This document shows positions 1-6,828 of a stretch of DNA of 10,867 nt, piece after piece. The notes below the pieces were generated by a model. It did no database searches. It was not told the DNA's origin and was given only the letters and a program-made list of their open reading frames with translations. How positions within the stretch are numbered: position 1 is the first letter of the stretch; the number at the start of each line of letters is the position of its first letter. The position numbers and the translations under genes were made by a program. The DNA lies in the NCBI GenBank assembly GCA_016840305.1, contig JAEOSP010000448.1, positions 1 to 10,867 on the forward strand, in the 5' to 3' direction. Source of the DNA: Candidatus Hodarchaeota archaeon (GTDB lineage Archaea > Asgardarchaeota > Heimdallarchaeia > Hodarchaeales > Hodarchaeaceae).

Positions 1-21
1 CCTTTATTCCCTGAATTACCA

Positions 22-29
22 TTTATAAG
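22..29 (+). promoter_or_regulatory. Candidate TATA box of the GTPase-led cluster
   Basis: The octamer TTTATAAG fits the archaeal TATA consensus and is the best such site upstream of the five-gene cluster. A start of transcription about 25 nt downstream (near 50) would give a leader of roughly 40 nt to the GTG at 91, or roughly 100 nt to the TTG at 148. An AAGGTGAT stretch at 47-54 looks like a ribosome-binding site but no reading frame follows it. The call rests on motif and position only. Confidence 0.4.
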
Positions 30-147
30 TCTTTTGTAGCTAAAATTAAGGTGATTTTCCCATAGTTGAAGTTACGTTAGTACTGAATTAGTGACAATTT
101 TTGGGTTATTAAATTCTGAAAAACAACAAAGGGGACAGGTGTATTTT

Positions 148-732
148 TTGCGTATTGTACCTTTGAGAGAGAAAAAACCACTCAAAATTGTGATATTAGG
201 GGAAGGAGGAGTAGGAAAAACGACAATATCGAAATCTTTCACGAATAATTCGTTTTTTACGAAATCTAAGCAGACAATTGCCGTGGAATTTCATTTGAAA
301 ATTCTCCAAAATTCACATAATCGGATAAGCAAAGTACAAATTTGGGATTTAGGAGGTCAAGAGCATTTTAAGCAGATGGGATTATTCACAGACTTTTGCA
401 GAGGTGCTGATGCTGCTTTACTCTGTTTCGATCTTACCGATATTTCAACTTTATTTTCCCTGACCGAATGGCTTAGTTTCGTCGAACCAAATATTCCACG
501 TTTCTTGATTGGAACAAAATCTGATCTTGCGACTTTAGATGAACCTAATTTTGATTGTTCGTCATTTATTCAAAAGTTTAACTGTGTTAAAGGTTTCAAA
601 TGTTCCGCAAAAAATATAGAATCAATTATGATGATGTTTGAGGAAATTCTCTTGACAATTCTTAAGGGATCTCCAGCAGAAGTCACAGCTGATTCAAAAA
701 CCCAAATTTCAAAAAAATTGCTTGTATCTTGA
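148..732 (+). CDS. Ras/Rab-type small GTPase
   Basis: A molecular switch that should bind and hydrolyse GTP in the cytoplasm. All five G motifs are visible, numbered from the upstream GTG at 91: G1 GEGGVGKTT at 37-45, switch I Thr62, G3 WDLGGQE at 85-91 with catalytic Gln90, G4 TKSD at 142-145 and G5 SAK at 172-174. I prefer the TTG at 148 as start because AGGTG (137-141) lies six bases before it, and because it leaves only a short tail before the first beta-strand (194 aa, normal for the family). The GTG at 91 has no ribosome-binding site and adds 19 residues. There is no C-terminal prenylation cysteine, so membrane attachment of the eukaryotic kind is not expected. It is the first gene of the cluster and its stop codon overlaps the ribosome-binding site of the next gene, so translation is probably coupled. 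The roadblock-like gene two positions downstream is a likely regulator (inference). Confidence 0.93.
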   Translation: MRIVPLREKKPLKIVILGEGGVGKTTISKSFTNNSFFTKSKQTIAVEFHLKILQNSHNRISKVQIWDLGGQEHFKQMGLFTDFCRGADAALLCFDLTDISTLFSLTEWLSFVEPNIPRFLIGTKSDLATLDEPNFDCSSFIQKFNCVKGFKCSAKNIESIMMMFEEILLTILKGSPAEVTADSKTQISKKLLVS

Positions 733-743
733 GGTAATTAGAA

Positions 744-1493
744 TTGCTAAAATTATTCAGAAAACCAGTCAGTTCTACCACCACTAGAATCCCTAGTGGA
801 GTGTTAGGATTTGATAAGCTTGTAAATGGTGGATTTAGAGAAAAATCTGTAAATGTAATAATTGCTGATCCAGGTTGTGGAAAATCTACATTTTGTTGGC
901 AGTTTTGTTCATATGAACCCCAAAAACCTGCTCTATTTGTTTCACTTGAGCAAAGTTTGAACTCTGTTTTGAGGGATTGCAATGATATTGGTCTTGATAA
1001 CTTCAAGAGGAAAATGGACGATGGTGTTTTACAGTTTCAAGTAGCTTTCAATATAGATTCTGATTTAACCTCTGGAGAAATTGGTTTACGATTTTTCATG
1101 AATGAATTACCAAAATATCTAGATGTAATTAAGGAAACTGCATTACAGCATCCTGGAGGACTAAGAATTGCTATCGATCCATTAACTCCATTACTATTAG
1201 AGATTACAAATCCGAACCAACAAAGAAATGCAATTAATCGCATTTTTTCCTCTTTACGGGAAATTGGAACAACTGTAGTCACCATAGAGAAGGGATTTGG
1301 AGATGTTTTGGCGCGTATTCCTCTCTTCTTATCTGATTCCATTATTGAACTCGATCATATTGGATTGGGGGGTATTTACAATCGTACACTGAGCGTGAAG
1401 AAATTCAGAGGGTCAAATCACTCCGAATCTCCTCAGCCTATTGGATTTCAAAAAGAAAAAGGATTATTGATTTATGATACCTCAAGTCTCTAG
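744..1493 (+). CDS. KaiC/Rad55-family (RecA superfamily) ATPase, single domain
   Basis: A single RecA-fold ATPase domain of the archaeal KaiC-like/Rad55-like group (COG0467 type), about 249 aa, the usual size for a one-domain member. The family entry segment IPSGVLGFDKLVNGG (16-30) is typical. Walker A is ADPGCGKST (41-49), in which the first glycine of the usual GxPGxGKS/T is alanine. The Walker B strand ends in Asp145. Where KaiC domains carry two adjacent catalytic glutamates after the second strand, this protein has Glu69-Gln70. It starts with TTG, preceded at eight bases by GAGGT (731-735), 11 nt after the GTPase gene. Its last 20 nt overlap the next gene in another frame. Family members often act in signalling or as regulatory ATPases rather than in recombination. 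The neighbours (small GTPase, roadblock-like, FIST) favour signalling here. Activity is not certain given the altered motif residues. Confidence 0.85.
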   Translation: MLKLFRKPVSSTTTRIPSGVLGFDKLVNGGFREKSVNVIIADPGCGKSTFCWQFCSYEPQKPALFVSLEQSLNSVLRDCNDIGLDNFKRKMDDGVLQFQVAFNIDSDLTSGEIGLRFFMNELPKYLDVIKETALQHPGGLRIAIDPLTPLLLEITNPNQQRNAINRIFSSLREIGTTVVTIEKGFGDVLARIPLFLSDSIIELDHIGLGGIYNRTLSVKKFRGSNHSESPQPIGFQKEKGLLIYDTSSL

Positions 1494-1917
1494 TTCAGAA
1501 AATCAAATTAAGTCATTTACCACTGCAATTTCAGCTACTGAAGATGAAATTAAGCATTTATTTGATTTCTATGACGTTTTTGCAGTAATCTTATTCCGTC
1601 TTGATGGAAGAGTACTTACCTCCTTATATAATACAGGGTTTTCAAATTCAGTATTACCAGTTATTAAATGGATAAGCAGGATAATTTCGAAAACAAAGGA
1701 GGAATTAAAGCGAGGAGCTAAATCCATAAAATACCACAAAAATGTGGGTGAAAAAATAGCTATTCCAGTCTATTTTTACAAAGCTGGGAATTCAAGTATT
1801 ATAGTCGCTATCTTAAATCAAACTGCAAACACAGGATTGATGGAAATCGAAATGAGTAGAACAGCAGCTCGTTTGGGTATAGTAATTGATAATAAGAAAG
1901 CAATAGGTGAATATTGA
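1474..1917 (+). CDS. Roadblock/LC7-like domain protein
   Basis: A 147-residue protein without a membrane segment. Its predicted order of elements fits the roadblock/LC7 fold: an N-terminal helix, a beta hairpin (DVFAVILFRLDGRV, 34-47), a long central helix (about 59-79), a three-strand stretch (about 82-117, including KIAIPVYFY) and a C-terminal helix (about 122-135). The LDGRV turn between the first two strands resembles the DxDG turn of MglB-like proteins. Roadblock proteins dimerise and serve as platforms or GTPase-activating partners of small GTPases (MglA/MglB, Rag/Ragulator), which suits a gene next to a GTPase. The ATG lies inside the end of the KaiC-like gene with AAAAAGG about 11 bases upstream, and the stop overlaps the next start by one base. 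Sequence identity to known roadblocks is too low to see by eye; a longin-like fold is the main alternative. Confidence 0.6.
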   Translation: MIPQVSSSENQIKSFTTAISATEDEIKHLFDFYDVFAVILFRLDGRVLTSLYNTGFSNSVLPVIKWISRIISKTKEELKRGAKSIKYHKNVGEKIAIPVYFYKAGNSSIIVAILNQTANTGLMEIEMSRTAARLGIVIDNKKAIGEY

Positions 1918-3293
1918 TGATCAAAACCTCAGTAGGTCTCTTTATTCATCATGACTTATCTTTCGCTACTGAAAAAGCCCTTAGTCAGGCCGAAAATAAT
2001 TTAAAAACCACACCAACTGGAATTCTATATTTTACAGGTACACATTTCGGCGGAAAGAAAGTTTACAATCAAGCCATGAGGATAATTAGAAAGAGATACC
2101 CAAACACCCCGTTAGCAGGATGTTCGGGTATAGGAATCGCAAATAACGTTGATTATGGACTGAAAGGAGCAGGAATCATGCTTTTTTCAGGTATTTCCAT
2201 TCAAACCTTCTTGATGAAAAGATTCAGAATTGGTACAAAAAAAAAGACACAGAAAATTCTTAATAACTGTATGCATATAAAAAGGGAGGAGGAAGAGCAA
2301 AATTCTTCCACAAATTTCATTTTCTTTCCTCCTGGCTTAGGTTTTCCAAAATTAATGGTAAACTTATTAAATCACCGTTTACAGGGATTCAATCCCTTTT
2401 TTATATTGAATAATCGCATTTGGTTAAAATTTCCTTTACTCGCGAAAGTCTCTGGAAAATTCTCAAATTTCTTCATGAATTTATTGGGTATTGGAATTTC
2501 TTACTCATGTGCATGGCCTTTATTCCAGGAATTATATCAAAAAAACATCCAATATACTGGAACTTTTGGGGTAGATCCCTTAACAATGAAAAAATCCTAC
2601 CAATTCTACAACTATAAGGCCTATAAAGATTCTATCACATATATTTCCTTTAGTTCGTCCAAATTATATTTAAAAAGTAAAACTGATACAGGAGCAACCA
2701 TAGATATCAATAAAACATTTGATCTTGATAGTTATCTAGATGGTGGTTTTATACCCAGGATCAGAGGCCAATGGGGAGCAGAAGCTTTACTTAAAATGTA
2801 TAATATGGAGAAAACCCCTGAAATTCTTGAAGATTGTACTCAAAAATACTTTTATTATCATCCTTTCAAACCACTTTGTATCATTGATAATGAAAGAAAT
2901 AAAAATCTATATGGGCTTTCAATTAACCCAAATCTTAATCATGCACTAATTACTGCACCAAACCAAATAGCAAAAAGTCTAAATGCAAATCAACCAAATA
3001 AGGTTGAATCCTATCTGTGCAATCAAGGGGGAGAAACTATTGAAAGTTTACTCAAAGAAAGTTTGAGCGAAATTATTGATGAAAATGTTGAATTTGCGTT
3101 ATTTTTCGATTGTGGTAATCGAGCAATGATCATTGGAGACAGATTCAAACAATATATTGATCATTATTCTAAAGCCTTGAAAAACACACCATATTTAGTC
3201 ATTCTCTCAGGTGGAGAAGTGAATTCCCAATCATATCCGATTGTTAACTTCAGTTTAGTGTCAAACATCACATCAAGATACTCAACGATCTGA
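1917..3293 (+). CDS. FIST-domain sensor protein
   Basis: A soluble protein of 458 aa that matches the FIST N plus FIST C architecture, a predicted small-ligand (possibly amino acid) sensing module found in prokaryotic signalling proteins and some F-box proteins. The N-terminal hallmark is LAGCSGIGI at 66-74, followed by a strand leading into a glycine-rich turn. The C-terminal hallmark is the pair FALFFDCGNRA (just after residue 390) and VILSGGEVNS ending near 438, then a closing strand NFSLV. Several basic, aromatic-rich insertions lie between about 100 and 260. Start: the ATG at 1917 shares its first base with the TGA of the roadblock gene (TGATG) and has AGGTGA seven bases upstream, the pattern of translational coupling; an in-frame TTG at 1914 is less likely. 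Here the sensor stands alone, without a fused kinase or methyl-accepting domain, so its output may go through the GTPase and ATPase encoded beside it (inference). Confidence 0.83.
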   Translation: MIKTSVGLFIHHDLSFATEKALSQAENNLKTTPTGILYFTGTHFGGKKVYNQAMRIIRKRYPNTPLAGCSGIGIANNVDYGLKGAGIMLFSGISIQTFLMKRFRIGTKKKTQKILNNCMHIKREEEEQNSSTNFIFFPPGLGFPKLMVNLLNHRLQGFNPFFILNNRIWLKFPLLAKVSGKFSNFFMNLLGIGISYSCAWPLFQELYQKNIQYTGTFGVDPLTMKKSYQFYNYKAYKDSITYISFSSSKLYLKSKTDTGATIDINKTFDLDSYLDGGFIPRIRGQWGAEALLKMYNMEKTPEILEDCTQKYFYYHPFKPLCIIDNERNKNLYGLSINPNLNHALITAPNQIAKSLNANQPNKVESYLCNQGGETIESLLKESLSEIIDENVEFALFFDCGNRAMIIGDRFKQYIDHYSKALKNTPYLVILSGGEVNSQSYPIVNFSLVSNITSRYSTI

Positions 3294-3308
3294 TATGAAC
3301 ATATCAGA
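3289..3308 (+). repeat. 8-bp perfect inverted repeat at the FIST stop codon
   Basis: TCTGATAT and ATATCAGA are separated by GAAC, which forms a hairpin of eight pairs with a four-base loop that includes the FIST stop codon. It lies five bases before the AAAGGAG ribosome-binding site of the transporter gene. No T-run follows, so it is not an ordinary terminator. It could lower or tune expression of the transporter, protect an mRNA end, or be a protein-binding palindrome. Confidence 0.5.
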
Positions 3309-3325
3309 GCTTAAAGGAGCAAATA

Positions 3326-4702
3326 GTGTGTATGATTCACATTTCTGATATATTCGGACTTTCCTGTTATCCAAAAGAGTTAAAAAATTTAACCATTAGG
3401 CTTTTTATCTTGGAAATCATTGTTTCAGGCATTTATCTTAGCCATGCATGGATTACACTATATTATCTATCAATTCTTGACTCTTATCTCTTATTTGGTA
3501 ATATAGTTGCAATAGGAATGATCTTTGGTGCATTTTTAGACATTCCTTTAGGAATTTTAACAGATCGGAAGGGACAGAGAATTGCTTTTTGTGGAGCATT
3601 CGTGTGTTTATTCGTTTATTATATTGGGTTAATATTTGCTTCGAGCGCAATTCTACTTTTATTTCTCGAAATAATAGTCGGGATTTACTCTGCACTTATT
3701 TCAGGATCTTATATTTCTTGGTTTCTTAATTCATGGGAAAATTTCATCACAGAGGATGAAAAAAAGAAGCAACTTATCCGAAACGCAATGGGAACGGTAA
3801 ATTTTACCAAAATGATATCAGTTTCATCTTTGACTCTTCTAGGAGGATTTTTACTTAGTCAATTTAAAATATCTCCTAATTCAATCTTCTTAATCCAATC
3901 AATAATCGCCTTAGTCGGTTTATTATTAGGATATAAATTAATGATTGGAAATCATGATGAGAAAATTGAGGGGAAGGAATTAGAAAAACCAATTAAAATA
4001 AAATTTTATGAAAGCCCTCTTTTAAGGCTTAGAACTGGGTTCACAGCGAAATATATTAGGGTATCTCCATATTTCTTAAGCTTCGCGCTTTTAAGTTTTA
4101 CTACAGCATCTTTTACGTCATTTATTTTTCCCTTAATCATTTATTCAATCATACAACCTATTACTACCTTTAAAACGTCATCTCTGAATTTTGACTTTAC
4201 TTCTCTTGCCATCCTTCTTCTTTCAGTAGCTAATTCATTTTCTGATCTTGCTTATGGAATAGCAAGCAGGTTCTCAGGTTGGTTCACATCTTTCATCGAA
4301 TCACCGTATCGAGGGGTTTTAGCGATTTATTTTTTGAACTTCCCTGTCATTTGGTTTTCATTTTTCTTAATTTTATTTCTGGATCTAGATGAAAGGTTAC
4401 AAGTATTTCTGATTGTCAGTATTTTCACTTTGAAATTGATTGTAAGTGGATTAACCTCTGGGCTTCATTGGCATCTTTATTATGAAATCACAGAGCAGAA
4501 ATACAGAAGCTCCCAAGAATCTTACTTAAACACTCTTAATTTAATAATTTCTATATTAGGTTTCAGTTTCATGGGTTTAGTCATCGAGAATTTGGGTCTT
4601 GAATGGGCAATTTCGTTGTTATGCTTCATAAGTCTAATAGCAATTGCATTTCTATATATCGCAAAAGACCCGAATTTTCGTAAAAACCTAACAAGTAATT
4701 AA
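3326..4702 (+). CDS. Major facilitator superfamily (MFS) transporter
   Basis: An integral membrane carrier of about 458 aa, likely with 12 helices, expected to move a small molecule across the cytoplasmic membrane. The MFS motif A, GILTDRKGQR, is at 76-85 between helices 2 and 3. Helices are clear at about 27-48, 57-75, 87-104, 105-127, 160-182 and 186-205. A charged central loop (about 208-240) follows, then a second half with another six hydrophobic segments. The substrate cannot be read from the sequence. The start is GTG at 3326, six bases after GGAG (3316-3319); an in-frame ATG at 3332 sits 12 bases away and is the alternative. It follows the FIST gene by 32 nt across a small palindrome, and so probably belongs to the same transcript. 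Pairing with a soluble FIST sensor suggests that transport and sensing concern the same ligand class (inference). Confidence 0.86.
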   Translation: MCMIHISDIFGLSCYPKELKNLTIRLFILEIIVSGIYLSHAWITLYYLSILDSYLLFGNIVAIGMIFGAFLDIPLGILTDRKGQRIAFCGAFVCLFVYYIGLIFASSAILLLFLEIIVGIYSALISGSYISWFLNSWENFITEDEKKKQLIRNAMGTVNFTKMISVSSLTLLGGFLLSQFKISPNSIFLIQSIIALVGLLLGYKLMIGNHDEKIEGKELEKPIKIKFYESPLLRLRTGFTAKYIRVSPYFLSFALLSFTTASFTSFIFPLIIYSIIQPITTFKTSSLNFDFTSLAILLLSVANSFSDLAYGIASRFSGWFTSFIESPYRGVLAIYFLNFPVIWFSFFLILFLDLDERLQVFLIVSIFTLKLIVSGLTSGLHWHLYYEITEQKYRSSQESYLNTLNLIISILGFSFMGLVIENLGLEWAISLLCFISLIAIAFLYIAKDPNFRKNLTSN

Positions 4703-4736
4703 TGTCATAGGAGCTTATAGGGCTATAGTTATTAGG

Positions 4737-4763
4737 AAAAAAGAGAGGGGTGAAGTGCTCTTT
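4737..4763 (-). terminator. secY: Terminator-like hairpin with T-run after secY
   Basis: Read on the - strand, two bases after the secY stop, AAAGAG (4763-4758) can pair with CTCTTT (4745-4740). It runs straight into further T residues (to 4737), so the 3' arm and tail form a nine-base span ending in six T. Archaeal termination relies mainly on such U-rich tracts. The site lies in the 62-nt convergent gap between the MFS gene and secY; on the + strand only short T-rich stretches follow the MFS stop. Confidence 0.55.
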
Positions 4764-4764
4764 C

Positions 4765-6273
4765 TCAAGTAATTCCAAGAAAACCTCGCAGTGCAGGATT
4801 CATTTCTGCTACTCTTTCTTTACTTATCAACTCAAAATACTGTCTCATAATACTCACAGACAAGAGAATTCCCATTCCGGAACCGATTGCTCCAAGAAAA
4901 TCTGCAAAAGCTGCAAGAATTCCAATAAAAAGACCTCCAATTACAGCGATAGTAGGTATATACATCTCAAGGCGACGCTCAACAATTTTTTTGCTTCTTC
5001 TCCAGCCAGGCATCTGCATTCCTGATTGTAAAAATTGATTTGCCACATCTCGAGGGCCCATTCCTGCAGTTTCCAGCCACATAACTGAAAATATTACAGA
5101 AAGAATTATGAGAATAATAGCGTAAATAAATGCCCGTACGATCGAATTAACAGGATCAGCAAAGTTAATTACGCCAAGATCACCTATAAGGGACCGCGGA
5201 GGGGTCAAAAAATATACTAAGCCTCCTGTAGGAATAAACTGCTGGCTTTCTTGATCTATTCGGAATGTACCTAGAAATTGAGCTAGTACATTCGTAGTAC
5301 CCTCTCCTCCTGCACTATTCCAAACCATTTGAGCGATGAAATATATATCAGCAAAGACGGCAGAAGTCAATATAACCGGAATATTGGATACATAAAGTAA
5401 TTTTATGGGATAAGTAGAGCGTATACCCTTATATTGAGCATAAGAAATCGGTATCTCTATCCTCATTGATTCAAAATATATAACTATTATAAAAACTACC
5501 ACTGTTGCAATAACTGAGAGAATAGATAGTGAAGGGAGGTTTAGTTGGAATGCAGGATTCATATTATATCTGAAAAACAGATTACCAAATGCCACTAACG
5601 GACCTTCTTCTCCAATCCAATATATGAACGCTAAAACGATTCCACGTGCTGATACTACACTGTTTGGTCCTTCAATAATACTATTAGGAGCAAATAATCC
5701 TTGGAAAATCTGTAATCCGACACCACCGGCAATAAAGAGTGATATACCTGATCCTAGACCCCATCCTTTCTGAACCATTTCATCAAGTAAAATGATAACT
5801 ACTCCTGCAAATAATAACTGTGTAATGATTATTAATTGGTCACCAGCAGCGAGATCTGTGCCATAAGTACCTCCTATGAGAAAAGCTGTTGCCTCAATGA
5901 TTGTCATTAAGACTGACATTACTTTTTGAGCACCAGTGTACAATGATCGTTCTTCTGGATCTCCCATATTGACATTAATAATTTTAGAGCCAACTAAAAT
6001 CTGCATGATTAATCCTGCTGTAACTATCGGCCCAATTCCTAATTCAGCAAGAGAACCTTGGGTAGAAGCGGTAATTGTTCGCATAAATGCAAATGGATCG
6101 CCTCCTTCTATATTAGTACCGATAATTGGAGTAGATGTCATTACAAAATAAATTATAAAGGCACCAAAAGTCCATATCAATTTTTCATTGAAACTCACTT
6201 CACGAGTAGGTTTTACAACCTCTGGGGTAATTGACATAAATGGCCGAACAGCTTGAAGAAATCTGGATGTCAT
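4765..6273 (-). CDS. secY: Protein translocase channel subunit SecY (Sec61-alpha)
   Basis: The protein-conducting channel of the cytoplasmic membrane, through which secreted and membrane proteins pass, working with SecE and Sec61-beta. At 502 aa it is slightly longer than most archaeal SecY. Family landmarks run end to end: ITPEV and EKLIWT near the N-terminus (15-35), the plug region (about 59-75), the second-helix core ELGIGPIVTAGLIMQ (77-91), LGSGISLFIA, YPIKLLYVSNIPVIL in the ribosome-facing loop region, PTGGLVYFL, and the last helix beginning ADFLGAIGSG (457-466). Several stretches are nearer eukaryotic Sec61-alpha than to the Methanocaldococcus protein. The ATG has GAGGT seven bases upstream. 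The gene stands alone, convergent with the MFS gene and divergent from the ribophorin I-like gene, instead of following ribosomal protein L15 as in many archaea. Confidence 0.98.
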   Translation of the reverse strand: MTSRFLQAVRPFMSITPEVVKPTREVSFNEKLIWTFGAFIIYFVMTSTPIIGTNIEGGDPFAFMRTITASTQGSLAELGIGPIVTAGLIMQILVGSKIINVNMGDPEERSLYTGAQKVMSVLMTIIEATAFLIGGTYGTDLAAGDQLIIITQLLFAGVVIILLDEMVQKGWGLGSGISLFIAGGVGLQIFQGLFAPNSIIEGPNSVVSARGIVLAFIYWIGEEGPLVAFGNLFFRYNMNPAFQLNLPSLSILSVIATVVVFIIVIYFESMRIEIPISYAQYKGIRSTYPIKLLYVSNIPVILTSAVFADIYFIAQMVWNSAGGEGTTNVLAQFLGTFRIDQESQQFIPTGGLVYFLTPPRSLIGDLGVINFADPVNSIVRAFIYAIILIILSVIFSVMWLETAGMGPRDVANQFLQSGMQMPGWRRSKKIVERRLEMYIPTIAVIGGLFIGILAAFADFLGAIGSGMGILLSVSIMRQYFELISKERVAEMNPALRGFLGIT

Positions 6274-6330
6274 TAAGGAAACCTCGAAGATTAAGTTCGC
6301 TTTTTGATTCCAAAGGGGGTTAGAAATCTA

Positions 6331-6340
6331 TCCTTTAAAA
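6331..6340 (-). promoter_or_regulatory. secY: Candidate TATA box of secY
   Basis: On the - strand TTTTAAAGGA reads as an archaeal TATA element. It would place the transcript start near 6310 and give a leader of about 35 nt ahead of the secY ATG, enough to hold the GAGGT site at 6285-6281. The element lies between the arms of the GGGGTT/AACCCC inverted repeat (6316-6321 and 6339-6344), touching one arm, so a protein bound to that repeat could block it. Confidence 0.35.
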
Positions 6341-6468
6341 CCCCAATTAGAATAAACTTGTTTTCAGCGTCGTTTTGACGGAGATTTGAGGTTCATTTAT
6401 TTTTTTTCTATAACTAAAAGGTTTGATCAACAATGGATAGCCAAATCAATTTCTTTGTTATTAGTAAA

Positions 6469-6501
6469 AAACTTATAGAGAAGATTTGCAATTATAAGTT
6501 T
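6469..6501. repeat. 9-bp perfect inverted repeat
   Basis: AAACTTATA (6469-6477) and TATAAGTTT (6493-6501) are exact inverted copies separated by 15 nt. Each arm contains a TATA-like core, so the element might be a symmetric operator or a pair of opposed promoter elements in the secY/ribophorin I-like divergent region. The spacing of arm centres (24 nt, just over two helical turns) would let a dimer bind on one face. Chance in A+T-rich DNA is possible. Confidence 0.45.
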
Positions 6502-6534
6502 GATTTAACATCCGATTAGTAATTAATAAACAAA

Positions 6535-6552
6535 ATTAGCAATCCTGCTAAT
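6535..6552. repeat. 7-bp hairpin (ATTAGCA-ATCC-TGCTAAT)
   Basis: A perfect inverted repeat with a four-base loop in the same intergenic region, 33 nt from the 9-bp repeat. It has no following T-run and no gene directly downstream, which favours a binding site or a structure in an unannotated RNA over a terminator. Confidence 0.4.
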
Positions 6553-6828
6553 AGGAGTCTCATACTTAACCTTAATGAAACCGCCAGATTAGAAACAATA
6601 ATCCCTTACTGCTGTAGAATTCTTCTATACATCAATGTAGAGGTTATTTTTTTGTGATTAATATATAGTATTCATTAATGTGATTAAGAACAAAATATTT
6701 TACACTCTGAAAAACGAGAACGAATCAGCATTATTTTCCATAGAATGAGAGTAAAAAGATAGATTATTCTTCCAATCAATCTAAAGTATCCTAATAAAGA
6801 TACAACAAAAAATAAGGAATTTACCAAG

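Larger units (their letters stand above)
6274..6828. other. 555-nt divergent intergenic region between secY and the ribophorin I-like gene
   Basis: No credible gene, tRNA or CRISPR repeat is seen here. It must hold promoters for both flanking genes. Items visible: the GGGGTT/AACCCC repeat around the secY TATA (6316-6344), a T8 run at 6400-6407, a 9-bp inverted repeat (6469-6501), a 7-bp hairpin (6535-6552), a weak hairpin at about 6622-6639 with a T7 run at 6647-6653, and a 9-base direct repeat TGTGATTAA at 6653-6661 and 6679-6687 around a TAATATATAG element. A short unannotated RNA ending near 6653 is possible but unproven. The length is unusual for this otherwise compact window. Confidence 0.6.

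Noticed and set aside
683..1342. Two open frames on the - strand under the KaiC-like gene
   Set aside because: They are antisense shadows of a clear RecA-family coding region.
4750..5025. A Ser/Lys-rich open frame on the + strand opposite the 3' end of secY
   Set aside because: Biased composition arises from reading antisense to SecY codons. It has no independent support.
6622..6653. Weak hairpin (TCTA...TAGA) plus T7 run as the end of a small RNA
   Set aside because: The stem has only about six pairs including a wobble, and no upstream RNA or promoter can be tied to it. It is noted in the intergenic entry only.
6274..6828. Search for a further box C/D sRNA or tRNA in the secY/ribophorin-like gap
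   Set aside because: No RTGATGA with a properly spaced CTGA was found on either strand, and no tRNA-like arms were seen.
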